Shown: positions 30,102 to 38,715 of the stretch, one piece after another
Layout of the letters: every line of letters starts with the position of its first letter
Position numbering within the stretch: position 1 is the stretch's first letter
Source of the DNA: Suttonella sp. R2A3
GTDB lineage: Bacteria; Pseudomonadota; Gammaproteobacteria; Cardiobacteriales; Cardiobacteriaceae
Length of the DNA: 64,000 nucleotides
Assembly: GCF_021513215.1 (NCBI RefSeq)
Contig: NZ_CP090975.1
Location: forward strand, 1,109,501 to 1,173,500
Reading direction: 5' to 3'
Notes under the pieces: model-generated
Told to the model about the DNA's origin: nothing
The model's database searches: none
The model's input: the letters and a program-made list of their open reading frames with translations, nothing else
Made by a program: the position numbers and the translations under genes

Positions 30102-31355
30102 ATGGATATCTTTACCCGGTATGAATCTGAAATTCGTGGCTACTGTCGCGCCAACCCTGTCGTATTCGATCGCGCAGAAAATGCAGAGATGTTTGATGAA
30201 GACGGCAACCGCTTTATTGATTTCTTTGCCTGCGCAGGCGTGCTCAACTATGGACACAACAACCCAAAACTCAAAGCCGCAATGCTTGAGTACATCCAGC
30301 GCAATGGCATTACCCACAGCTTAGACCTCTTCACCAAAGCCAAACGTGAATTTATCGAGACGTTTGTTAACACAATCTTGAAACCACGCAACATGGATTA
30401 CAAACTCCAGTTCATGAGCCCAACCGGCACGAATGCGATTGAAGCAGCGCTCAAACTCGCGCGTAAAGTCACTGGTCGTCGGCAAGTAGTTGCCTTTACC
30501 AACGCTTTCCACGGCATGTCCTTAGGCGCACTCGCTGCCACCGGTAATAACCATTTCCGTCAAGCCGCTGGCGTGCCACTCGAAAACGTGGTTCATTTAC
30601 CATTTGAAACCGCACCAGGCGGTGGTATCGAACAAATCAAAGCCTACGGCAAGCAATTACACGACACCTCTTCAGGCTTGGAAAAACCAGCCGCGTTCTT
30701 GGTTGAGCCGATTCAGGCTGAGGGTGGCGTGAATGTTGCAAGCAAAGAATGGTTGCACGCGGTGCAAGCTTTGGCCAAGGAAACCGAGGCGTTGTTTATC
30801 TTAGATGACATCCAGGCTGGCTGCGGACGCACCGGCAGCTTCTTTAGCTTTGAAGCATTTGATCTTGATCCAGACATCATCACCTTAGCGAAAGGGATTG
30901 GTGGCTACGGTACAGCGTTGGCAATGAACCTTAACAAACCAGAACACGACAAACATTGGCTCCCCGGCGAGCACACCGGGACATTCCGCGGTCAGGACTT
31001 ATCGTTTGTCGCCGGCAAAGCGTCCTTTAGCTTCTACGAAAACGACGAGTTTAACAATGAAACCCTGCGTAAAGGCAACAAACTTCGTGCTGCCTTAGAA
31101 GACATCGCTAAAGCCTATCCAGAGCAAGTCGCTGCGGTACGTGGTCGTGGGATGATTCTCGGCATCGATTTTGGCGATGGTGCATTGGTGAAGAAAATTG
31201 CTGACCAATGCTTTAAGCATCGCCTGATTATCTGTCCTTGTGGCACAGGCGGCAGGGTGGTCAAGCTGATTCCACCACTGACGATCGAAGATAGCGTTCT
31301 TGATGAAGGGATCGCGCTATTCCGTCAAGCCGTTGATGCGGCTATCGCTAGTTAA
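30102..31355 (+). CDS. doeD: diaminobutyrate transaminase of ectoine breakdown (class III aminotransferase)
   Basis: A 417-residue PLP enzyme resembling EctB/DoeD. It starts MDIFTRYESEIRGYCR, has the cofactor-binding TGTNAIEAALKLAR, and has the Schiff-base lysine in ITLAKGIGGYG (about residue 268). The ATG at 30102 is 6 bases after AAGGAG, better than 30099. EctB makes diaminobutyrate from aspartate semialdehyde, and DoeD runs the reverse way. No ectA or ectC is present in the window and hydrolase genes follow, so the catabolic role is preferred. Product: L-aspartate semialdehyde plus glutamate. Confidence 0.87.
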   Translation: MDIFTRYESEIRGYCRANPVVFDRAENAEMFDEDGNRFIDFFACAGVLNYGHNNPKLKAAMLEYIQRNGITHSLDLFTKAKREFIETFVNTILKPRNMDYKLQFMSPTGTNAIEAALKLARKVTGRRQVVAFTNAFHGMSLGALAATGNNHFRQAAGVPLENVVHLPFETAPGGGIEQIKAYGKQLHDTSSGLEKPAAFLVEPIQAEGGVNVASKEWLHAVQALAKETEALFILDDIQAGCGRTGSFFSFEAFDLDPDIITLAKGIGGYGTALAMNLNKPEHDKHWLPGEHTGTFRGQDLSFVAGKASFSFYENDEFNNETLRKGNKLRAALEDIAKAYPEQVAAVRGRGMILGIDFGDGALVKKIADQCFKHRLIICPCGTGGRVVKLIPPLTIEDSVLDEGIALFRQAVDAAIAS

Positions 31356-31375
31356 TCACAGAGGAGAAGCTGAAT

Positions 31376-32563
31376 ATGCGCGCACGCGATGATATGACGT
31401 TTCCGTTCGCCGAATACGAGCGGCGAATCGGCGAACTCCGCCAACGTATGGCGGATCGACTACTTGATGCGGTGATCATTTCTGATCCGGAAAACCTCTT
31501 TTACCTCACTGATTATCAAACCACCGGGTATTCTTTCTTTCAGGCGCTTGTTGTACCTTTAGAGAAAGAGCCGTTTATGGTCACCCGTTATCTCGAAGAC
31601 AGTAATGTAGTGGCGCGCACTTGGGTGGAAATCTCACGCCCCTTCCAAGACAGCGGCGATGCCATTCAATCTTTAGTTGATGGCCTACGCGAATTTGGCC
31701 TCGCAGATAAGCGTGTGGGGTATGAACGTAACAGCTATTTTTTCCCCGCTTACCAGCAAGACCGCATGCACACCGCGCTCCCTGATGGCTATTTGCTCGA
31801 TTGCTTCGGCATCGTTGAAGAGGGTCGAGCATGTAAATCTGCGGTGGAAATTGAGCTGATGCACCGTGCCGCGACGGCAACCATTGCCGGTATGCGTGCG
31901 GGTTATGAAGCGTGTATGCCTGGGGTTACCGAAAATGATGTTGCTGGCGAGGTTTCGCGCGCGATGTTTCAAGCTGGTGGAGAGTTTCCTGCTGTGATGC
32001 CATATATCACCTCCGGACCACGCACCATGATTGGCCATGCCACTTGGGAAGGTCGTGAATTGCAAGCCGGCGAGCATGTCTTTTTAGAGCTCGGCGGCTG
32101 TGTGCGTCGTTACCACACAGCGATGATGCGTACTGTGATTCTCGGTGAGTTATCTGACAGTATGTATCAGGCGCAGGAAACGATGAAATTGGCGTTGCGC
32201 GAACTACGCCACAATCTGCGTCCGGGGCTAACCGTTTCCGCAGCGGATAAAATTGCTCGCGACATCATCACTGACAACCAAGTTGGCGCACGCTTGATTA
32301 CCCGCTCTGGCTACTCAATCGGCATCGCTTTCCCACCCAGCTGGGATGAAGGCTATATCATCAGTCTTGGACAGGGTGATAGCCGCGTATTGAAACCGGG
32401 CATGACCTTCCACCTAATCCCGTGGATGTGGGGCGTTGATGGCGATAAAACCTGTGGCATATCAGATACGGTATACATCACAGAAACTGGCTGCGAATCG
32501 TTCTTTAATTTCTCAGAAGATTTCCATGTCAAACCAGTTGCAAGCGCGAAGGAGGCATCATGA
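31376..32563 (+). CDS. doeA: ectoine hydrolase (M24/creatinase-like)
   Basis: A 395-residue protein that opens the ectoine ring to N-acetyl-diaminobutyrate. It has a creatinase-like N-terminal domain (DAVIISDPENLFYLTDYQT near residue 30-48) and a pita-bread C-terminal domain. Metal-ligand positions of M24 peptidases are replaced: the D-D block reads FLELGGCVRRYHTAMMRT, and the usual histidine block reads SGYSIGIAFPPSW. That fits a non-peptidase such as ectoine hydrolase or creatinase. AGAGGAG precedes the ATG. The last codons overlap the start of the aldehyde dehydrogenase (ATGA). Confidence 0.88.
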   Translation: MRARDDMTFPFAEYERRIGELRQRMADRLLDAVIISDPENLFYLTDYQTTGYSFFQALVVPLEKEPFMVTRYLEDSNVVARTWVEISRPFQDSGDAIQSLVDGLREFGLADKRVGYERNSYFFPAYQQDRMHTALPDGYLLDCFGIVEEGRACKSAVEIELMHRAATATIAGMRAGYEACMPGVTENDVAGEVSRAMFQAGGEFPAVMPYITSGPRTMIGHATWEGRELQAGEHVFLELGGCVRRYHTAMMRTVILGELSDSMYQAQETMKLALRELRHNLRPGLTVSAADKIARDIITDNQVGARLITRSGYSIGIAFPPSWDEGYIISLGQGDSRVLKPGMTFHLIPWMWGVDGDKTCGISDTVYITETGCESFFNFSEDFHVKPVASAKEAS

Positions 32564-33936
32564 GTTTACGCGTGATCAACCCCAGCAACGGGCAATTACT
32601 CCACGAATACCCCACTTTAGATGATGCCACCATCGAAGAACGCATCAGTCGCGCGCACAGCGCGTATCAGCAATGGAAACAAACCAGCTTTGCCGAACGT
32701 GGCGCATTGCTCAAACACGTCGCCAAGCTGATGCGCGAAGACCGCGAGCGTTTGGCGCTGTTGATGACCGATGAAATGGGTAAACCAATTAACGAAGCGC
32801 GTGGCGAAGTCGATAAAGCCGCGTGGTGCGCCGAACATTACGCTGATCACGCTGAAGACTATTTAGCGCGCGAAACCATCGCCTCTGATGCCGCGCTCAG
32901 CTACGTGCAGTATCTGCCAATTGGCGTGGTTTTAGGCATCCTGCCGTGGAACGCGCCGTTTTGGTTGGCACTCCGCTTTTCAGCACCTGCGCTAATGGCA
33001 GGCAACACCTGCGTGATGAAGCATGACCCGCACACCCCCGCCTGTAGTGTGGCGATTGCTGAGCTATTTGTTCAAGCCAGCCGTGAATGTGGCGCACCTG
33101 CCGATTTACTGCTCGATCTGCCTTTAGAAAATGCGGCTGTTGCCGGCGTGATCGCTGATGATCGCGTGCAAGCGGTTTCGTTTACAGGCTCTTCAGCAGC
33201 CGGTAGTAAAGTTGCCTCTATGGCCGCTGAAGCGATCAAACCAGCCGTCTTAGAGCTCGGTGGTTCGGATCCTTGTATTGCCTTAAAAGACGCCAACTTA
33301 GAAAAAGCCGCCGATGTAATTACACTCTCGCGCATCATCAACGCAGGGCAATCGTGCATTGCCGCTAAGCGGATCTTGGTTGATAAAGCGGTCTATCCTG
33401 AGCTGCTTGATAAACTCAAAACCCGTTTAGCCGCGCTGAAAATGGGCGATCCACGTGAAGAAGATACCCGCATTGGGCCGATTGCGCGCGCGGATTTACG
33501 CGACAACTTGCACCGTCAGGTACAAAAAAGCGTTGAAGCGGGCGCCAAGCTAATCCTTGGTGGGGAACTGCCGGAAGGTGATGGCTTTTTCTACCCTGCT
33601 ACCCTACTCGCGGATGTCAGCCCAGAGATGACCGCAGCCTGCGAAGAAACCTTTGGTCCGGTGATGGTAGTGATGCCAGTTGCAGACGCTGATGAGGCGC
33701 TGCGTATTGCTAACGACACACCCTACGGTCTGGCTGCCAGCGTGTGGGGCGATCGAGATACCGCTGAAGCGATGGCTGCGAAAATCGAAGCCGGGCAAGT
33801 CTCGATTAACGGGATTGTTAAAACCGATCCTCGCTTGCCATCAGGTGGAATTAAGCGTTCTGGCTATGGCCGTGAACTCGGTCCGCATGGGATTAAGATG
33901 TTCGTTAACGCACAACAAGTGTGGATCAGCGAATAA
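32560..33936 (+). CDS. doeC: aldehyde dehydrogenase, probable aspartate-semialdehyde oxidiser
   Basis: A 458-residue member of the NAD(P)-dependent aldehyde dehydrogenase superfamily, close in length and pattern to succinate-semialdehyde dehydrogenases. The catalytic cysteine is in INAGQSCIAAKR and the general-base glutamate in VLELGGSDP. The cofactor motif is GSSAAGSKVAS. Its place, overlapping doeA by 4 bases and following doeD, fits DoeC, which oxidises aspartate semialdehyde to aspartate. Substrate choice cannot be read from the sequence. Confidence 0.82.
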   Translation: MSLRVINPSNGQLLHEYPTLDDATIEERISRAHSAYQQWKQTSFAERGALLKHVAKLMREDRERLALLMTDEMGKPINEARGEVDKAAWCAEHYADHAEDYLARETIASDAALSYVQYLPIGVVLGILPWNAPFWLALRFSAPALMAGNTCVMKHDPHTPACSVAIAELFVQASRECGAPADLLLDLPLENAAVAGVIADDRVQAVSFTGSSAAGSKVASMAAEAIKPAVLELGGSDPCIALKDANLEKAADVITLSRIINAGQSCIAAKRILVDKAVYPELLDKLKTRLAALKMGDPREEDTRIGPIARADLRDNLHRQVQKSVEAGAKLILGGELPEGDGFFYPATLLADVSPEMTAACEETFGPVMVVMPVADADEALRIANDTPYGLAASVWGDRDTAEAMAAKIEAGQVSINGIVKTDPRLPSGGIKRSGYGRELGPHGIKMFVNAQQVWISE

Positions 33937-33963
33937 GTTCGTCTTAACTAGCCACACAAACAT

Positions 33964-33993
33964 AAGGGGCTATCATCGATAGCCCCTTTTTTT
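33964..33993 (+). terminator. intrinsic terminator after doeC
   Basis: A perfect 11-bp stem, AAGGGGCTATC (33964-33974) with GATAGCCCCTT (33978-33988), a 3-base loop and a T7 run ending at 33993. The opposite strand ends its own gene at 34015, so the hairpin may serve both sides. Confidence 0.9.
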
Positions 33994-34014
33994 ATGATCA
34001 ACGCAGTTTATTGT

Positions 34015-35400
34015 TCACTCTATCTGTGTACTACCACCAAGGGCAAGCGCGAGATCAACGCTGGTGCTCAGTTGGTTATGTCGATTAGCGAGTAGTGCTA
34101 ATTCAGCATCTCGTGCGCTTTGTTCAGCATCGAGTAAGGTTTGCATGCTGTCAGCGCCTAATTCATAACGCGCGCGTACTTGCGAAGTTAAGCGTTTGGC
34201 GCGAGCAAGCTGTTCGCTTAACAGCGCTTCTTCACTAACGTAGTGCTGCTGATTGAGCAGCGCGCTATTAACGTCTTTCATCGCGCTGTAGAGGCTTTTT
34301 TCAAAATTGGTTAGCGCCTGCTGGTAGCTTAACTCCTGCTGTTTTTTGGCAAGCACGAGCTGCCGACTGTTTAAAAATGGCAAACTGATATTTAGGCCAA
34401 GATTGCCGATCGGATTGCTGAGTATTTCACCAAGGTTGACCCCACCAGCAGAAAGTCCACCATTGAGGTTGATCTCTGGATAAAACGCACGCTCGGCAAT
34501 CACCACTTCGCCAAGCTGCTGTTGCAATCGGTATTGCGCAGCGCGTAAATCCGGACGCTGTCGCAACAGTGTTGCTGGTAGTGGTAGGTAGCGTGAGGGC
34601 AGCGTAATATCTTCGAGCGACGCAGGGTTAACCGCCAAACGCTGCGGCGCTTCGCCTAAAAGCAGGCTAAGCTGCATCAGCTGTTCGCTGCGCGCTTTCT
34701 CTAACCCTTCTTTATTGATCGCTAACTGCGCCAGGCTTTGCTCACTGCGCGTGACTTCCATGTGCGCGACATTACCGAGTTCGTAGCGCGCTCGCATCCG
34801 CTCAAGGCTATCGCGGCTATAGGCAAGATTACGTTCATAAAAGCACAACTGTTCGTCGATCCAGGCAAGATTTATATAAGCGCGCACCACATCCGCTGTG
34901 ACACTCAGGCGCGCAGCGAGCAAATCTTCACTGCTCGCCTCAGCGCTCCACTGCGCCATATCTTCGCTCACACTGAGTTTTTGCCATAAATCGACTTGGT
35001 AACTGGCGCTCAATCCACTGCTAAAGGATTGATTATTTGAACGATTGTCAAAGTTACGATTGGCCGAAGCGCCCAAGCTGCCATTAAATTGCGGCTCTTG
35101 GCTGCGCGTACTTTGGGTGACCGCCAACTGCGCCTTTTGCCAATTTAGGGCTGCGCTGCGCAGATCTTGATTGTGCGCTAAAGCGCGTTGAATGAGTTGA
35201 TCAAGCGCGGCACTCTCATAAGCTTGCCACCATTGTTGCTCTGCGGTGGCCTGCTGTTCGGCAACGGCAAATAGCCAATCTTGTGGCACCGCTATGCTTG
35301 CGACATCCTCTTGTGATGAACGCATGTCAAGCGACGCACAACCGGCTAGCAACAGTGCGACCGTGATCTTGATCGGTAGATGAAGAAATAGTGGTGTCAT
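34015..35400 (-). CDS. outer-membrane efflux lipoprotein (TolC/NodT-type channel)
   Basis: 461 residues. A lipoprotein signal ends LLLAGC (Cys 21). Two OEP repeats of long helices follow, with family motifs such as LPLPATLLRQRPDLRAAQYR (about residues 275-295) and RYELGADSMQTLLDAEQSA near the C-terminus. It would form the outer-membrane duct for the MacAB-like pump encoded directly upstream (9-base gap). The substrate is unknown. Confidence 0.88.
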   Translation of the reverse strand: MTPLFLHLPIKITVALLLAGCASLDMRSSQEDVASIAVPQDWLFAVAEQQATAEQQWWQAYESAALDQLIQRALAHNQDLRSAALNWQKAQLAVTQSTRSQEPQFNGSLGASANRNFDNRSNNQSFSSGLSASYQVDLWQKLSVSEDMAQWSAEASSEDLLAARLSVTADVVRAYINLAWIDEQLCFYERNLAYSRDSLERMRARYELGNVAHMEVTRSEQSLAQLAINKEGLEKARSEQLMQLSLLLGEAPQRLAVNPASLEDITLPSRYLPLPATLLRQRPDLRAAQYRLQQQLGEVVIAERAFYPEINLNGGLSAGGVNLGEILSNPIGNLGLNISLPFLNSRQLVLAKKQQELSYQQALTNFEKSLYSAMKDVNSALLNQQHYVSEEALLSEQLARAKRLTSQVRARYELGADSMQTLLDAEQSARDAELALLANRHNQLSTSVDLALALGGSTQIE

Positions 35401-35409
35401 AATCTATCC

Positions 35410-37338
35410 TTATTCTCGCGCCAAAGCATCAACCGGATCAAGGCGCGCCGCATTACGCGCAGGCAGGAAGCCAAATAAAATCCCAATACCGGTGGCGCAA
35501 ACAAATGCGGCAACGATTGAAGCAGTTGAATAAATCATCTCAAAGTCAGCGCCGGTCACACTCAGCAGCTGGCCTAAGCCAAAAGCGAGCGCAATACCGA
35601 GTACGCCACCGATCAGGCATAACAACACCGCTTCAATCAAAAATTGGCGCAGAATATCGCTTTGGCGCGCACCAACCGCCATACGAATACCGATTTCTTG
35701 GGTGCGTTCGGTTACCGAAACGAGCATAATATTCATCACCCCAATCCCGCCAACAATCAACGAGATTAACGCAATCGCAGAAATAAGCAGCGATAGCGTA
35801 CGCGTGGTGTTAGTAATCGCCTCTCTCAAGCTATCGGCGTTTAACAGGCTGAAATCTTCTGCACCATGGCGGCGAATCAAAATGCGTTTAATCGCATCTT
35901 CTGCCATCCCACTTGCCACGCCATCAGCGATGCGCAAAGTGATGGTATTCACATGATTTTGTCCTAATAATCGGTTCATCACCGAGGTATAAGGCGCATA
36001 AACGTTCAACGAATTCGCCGAAAATTGGCTTTTATCGTCTTCAACCACCCCGACCACTGTGGCTGCCATATTTTTCAGCAAAATCACTTCACCTAGCGGA
36101 TCTTTCTCTCTGAACAAACGCTTCGCGCCGGTTTGATCAATCACTGCTACCGCTGCGTAGCGCTCAATGTCACGAGAGTTAAACGAACGCCCACGAACGA
36201 TTTTTCGGTTTTGTACTTGAAAATATTGCGCGCCAACGCCTTCAACGCGCGCACTCAAATCGAGGTTGTTATAGCGTGAATTGGTGCTGCGTGACACATT
36301 CGGCGTCGCACTGTCGATAAAGCTTTGCTCAGCAAGCACATCCGCGTCTTCAGCGGTTAACGTGCGGATACGCCAGGCGCGACGATCGCCAAATTTTCCC
36401 GGATAAATATGGATGGTGTTACTCCCTAAATCGCTGATTTGTGAGAGCACTTGCTGTTGCGCACCTTGCCCTAACGCGACCACACTCACCACCGAGGCAA
36501 TACCGATTACAATCCCAAGCATGGTTAAAAATGCGCGCAGTTTATGGCCAATAATCGCGCGCCACGCCATAGAAAAAGCGGCAAAATAGCGTGACAGCCC
36601 TAGGCGTGCTGCGCGCAGTGGCGCTTCCGGCTCGCTCGCCTTAACACCAACTTTTGCCGCACTATCGGCGATAATTTCACCGTCTTTAATTTCAATCGTG
36701 CGATCAGCGCTGGCTGCGATATGCGGATCATGGGTGACCAAGATGATGGTATGCCCTGCTTGGTGCAGCTCACGCAAAATAGCCATAACCTCCTCACCAC
36801 TCTGACTATCGAGCGCACCGGTCGGCTCATCAGCAAAAATAATCTTGCCGCCGTTCATCAACGCGCGCGCAATCGAGACCCGCTGCTGTTGACCACCGGA
36901 AAGCTGGCTCGGTTTATGGTGTGTGTGCGAGGCAAGACCGAGCCGCGATAATAATTCATCGGCGCGTTTTAGTCCTTGCTCGCTGCTCACCCCGGCATAC
37001 ACCGACGGGATCGCGACATTTTCACGCGCGCTTAAATCTGCGAGTAAATGGTAGCGTTGAAAAATAAAGCCAATATGTTCACGGCGAAGGCGTGCACGCG
37101 CCTCTGAGCTTAAATTGGCAGTATTATCGCCATCAAGCCAATATTCCCCGGCTGAGGGTCGGTCCAAGCAGCCGAGAATATTCATCAACGTCGATTTGCC
37201 CGACCCTGACGCACCGATAATCGCCACCATCTCCCCAGCAGCAATTTGTAGGTCAATATTGTTCAGAACCGTGACTGCCTGCTCGCCCTCACCAAAACGG
37301 CGATACAGACCACGCACCTCAATCATCGCATCAGCCAT
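35410..37338 (-). CDS. macB: MacB-type ABC efflux protein (ATPase-permease)
   Basis: 642 residues. The N-terminal ATPase has Walker A GASGSGKST, signature LSGGQQQRVSIARAL and Walker B IIFADEPTGALD. A first membrane segment follows near residue 270, then a large periplasmic domain and three C-terminal segments (from about residue 520) as in MacB. MacB drives export of macrolides, heme precursors, peptides or lipoprotein cargo through MacA and an outer-membrane channel without crossing the inner membrane. The start overlaps the macA stop by one base. Confidence 0.93.
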   Translation of the reverse strand: MADAMIEVRGLYRRFGEGEQAVTVLNNIDLQIAAGEMVAIIGASGSGKSTLMNILGCLDRPSAGEYWLDGDNTANLSSEARARLRREHIGFIFQRYHLLADLSARENVAIPSVYAGVSSEQGLKRADELLSRLGLASHTHHKPSQLSGGQQQRVSIARALMNGGKIIFADEPTGALDSQSGEEVMAILRELHQAGHTIILVTHDPHIAASADRTIEIKDGEIIADSAAKVGVKASEPEAPLRAARLGLSRYFAAFSMAWRAIIGHKLRAFLTMLGIVIGIASVVSVVALGQGAQQQVLSQISDLGSNTIHIYPGKFGDRRAWRIRTLTAEDADVLAEQSFIDSATPNVSRSTNSRYNNLDLSARVEGVGAQYFQVQNRKIVRGRSFNSRDIERYAAVAVIDQTGAKRLFREKDPLGEVILLKNMAATVVGVVEDDKSQFSANSLNVYAPYTSVMNRLLGQNHVNTITLRIADGVASGMAEDAIKRILIRRHGAEDFSLLNADSLREAITNTTRTLSLLISAIALISLIVGGIGVMNIMLVSVTERTQEIGIRMAVGARQSDILRQFLIEAVLLCLIGGVLGIALAFGLGQLLSVTGADFEMIYSTASIVAAFVCATGIGILFGFLPARNAARLDPVDALARE

Positions 37339-38501
37339 TAAAAAGGCCCACCGCGACCTAAATCGAACGCTTCACCACCACCTTCGCTGACTACCACTTC
37401 ATCGCCTTCCTGCAAACCGTCGATAACTTGCACCCGAATCCCATCGTCAATCCCGGTGGTGATTGCCTGCGCTTGCGGCTTTCCATCAACCATAACTTGC
37501 ACTGATGATGCGCCTTCATCACCCTCACGCACTGCAGTTAGCGGAATCAGCAGCACATTTTTAGCCTGATTGGTGATGATGTGCACATTCGCTGTCATGC
37601 CAATACGCAGCAGTTGCTCCGGATTAGCAACATCCATTTTGCCGTAGTAATACACCGCTGTTTCACTCGCCGACGTGTTATTGCTCACATGTAGCGGCGC
37701 AGGATCGATGCTTGCCAGCGTGCCATTAAAACGTTTGCTATCGCCGAGCAAAGTAAAGTACGCCGGCATGCCAGTACTCACCCGACTCACATCGGCCTCT
37801 GAAATCTCCGCTTTAACCCGCATATGATCGGTCTGCGCGATTTTCACCAGCGTTGGCACATTTTGCACCGCATTCACTGTTTGCCCTTTTTCAACCACCA
37901 CCGCGATCACTGTGCCATCAATCGGCGCATTGACACTGGTATAACCAAGGTTTAATCCGGCGGTATTCACATCAATCTGGCTTTGTTGAATACCGGCTTT
38001 TGCTTGTTCTACAGCTGAGGTGGCGCTTTGTAACGCGGTGTTTGCCTGCTCGAGTACTTCTTTAGCCACCGCACCACGGGCTAATAACGCTTTTTGTCGA
38101 TCGTAGTTTTGCTGAGCCTGACGCAAATTTGCCTGCGCGGTGAGCAATTCTGCTTCACGACTTTGCAACTGCGCTCGCGCAGTATTTTGGCTGTTGATTT
38201 GCGTACTGGCGTCGATTTCAGCAATACGATCCCCCGCCTTGACCTCGTCGCCGATTTCAACATACAGTGCACTGATTTCCCCAGAAACCTGCGCGCCAAC
38301 ATCAACCTGTTTGAGCGCTTCTAAAGAGCCGGTGGCCGAAACTTTCGCCGCGATATCGCCGCGTGTGACTTTTTCGGTCAGATAAGGCGTGACCTCTTTT
38401 GCTGCGCGCTGCTCGCTGTAATACCACCAACCCAACCCCAGCACTGCGACAATAAACAACACCACAAGCATACTTTTTTTACTGATTCCAGCTTGAAACA
38501 C
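37338..38501 (-). CDS. macA: MacA-type periplasmic adaptor protein
   Basis: A 387-residue membrane-fusion protein with one N-terminal anchor (SMLVVLFIVAVLGLGWWYY). Lipoyl halves are around GQTVNAVQNVP, and a coiled-coil hairpin is rich in Gln and Ala (about residues 95-165). I prefer the GTG at 38501, which follows AAAGGA by 6 bases. An ATG at 38525 has no site. YYGKMDVANPEQLLRIGMTA is characteristic of MacA. It forms the first gene of macA-macB-channel. Confidence 0.9.
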   Translation of the reverse strand: MFQAGISKKSMLVVLFIVAVLGLGWWYYSEQRAAKEVTPYLTEKVTRGDIAAKVSATGSLEALKQVDVGAQVSGEISALYVEIGDEVKAGDRIAEIDASTQINSQNTARAQLQSREAELLTAQANLRQAQQNYDRQKALLARGAVAKEVLEQANTALQSATSAVEQAKAGIQQSQIDVNTAGLNLGYTSVNAPIDGTVIAVVVEKGQTVNAVQNVPTLVKIAQTDHMRVKAEISEADVSRVSTGMPAYFTLLGDSKRFNGTLASIDPAPLHVSNNTSASETAVYYYGKMDVANPEQLLRIGMTANVHIITNQAKNVLLIPLTAVREGDEGASSVQVMVDGKPQAQAITTGIDDGIRVQVIDGLQEGDEVVVSEGGGEAFDLGRGGPF

Positions 38502-38668
38502 AAGCGATCCTTTTATGATATTCATAAGCGCTATTGTACGAACTTAACGCGTGAGAAAACGTTAAAATTGGTTACGTTTTACGCTAAGAATCCCTTAGAT
38601 AAGCCTATTTTTTAATAAGCCTTAATCCTTTACGCGGTCAAATCATAGGTAGTTACAGACAAATACGC

Positions 38669-38674
38669 TACAAT
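38669..38674 (+). promoter_or_regulatory. possible -10 box of trhP
   Basis: TACAAT 42 bases before the trhP start. No good -35 stands 16-18 bases upstream. The 214-base macA-trhP divergent gap otherwise shows only AT-rich sequence with partial GTTAA/TTAAC repeats. Confidence 0.25.
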
Positions 38675-38715
38675 GCGCAGCCGTTTATGGCACAAACTTT
38701 TTATATTAATTAATC

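Noticed and set aside
30102-31355. Ectoine synthesis (EctB) reading of the transaminase
   Set aside because: No ectA or ectC is in the window, while ectoine hydrolase, deacetylase and an uptake system surround it.
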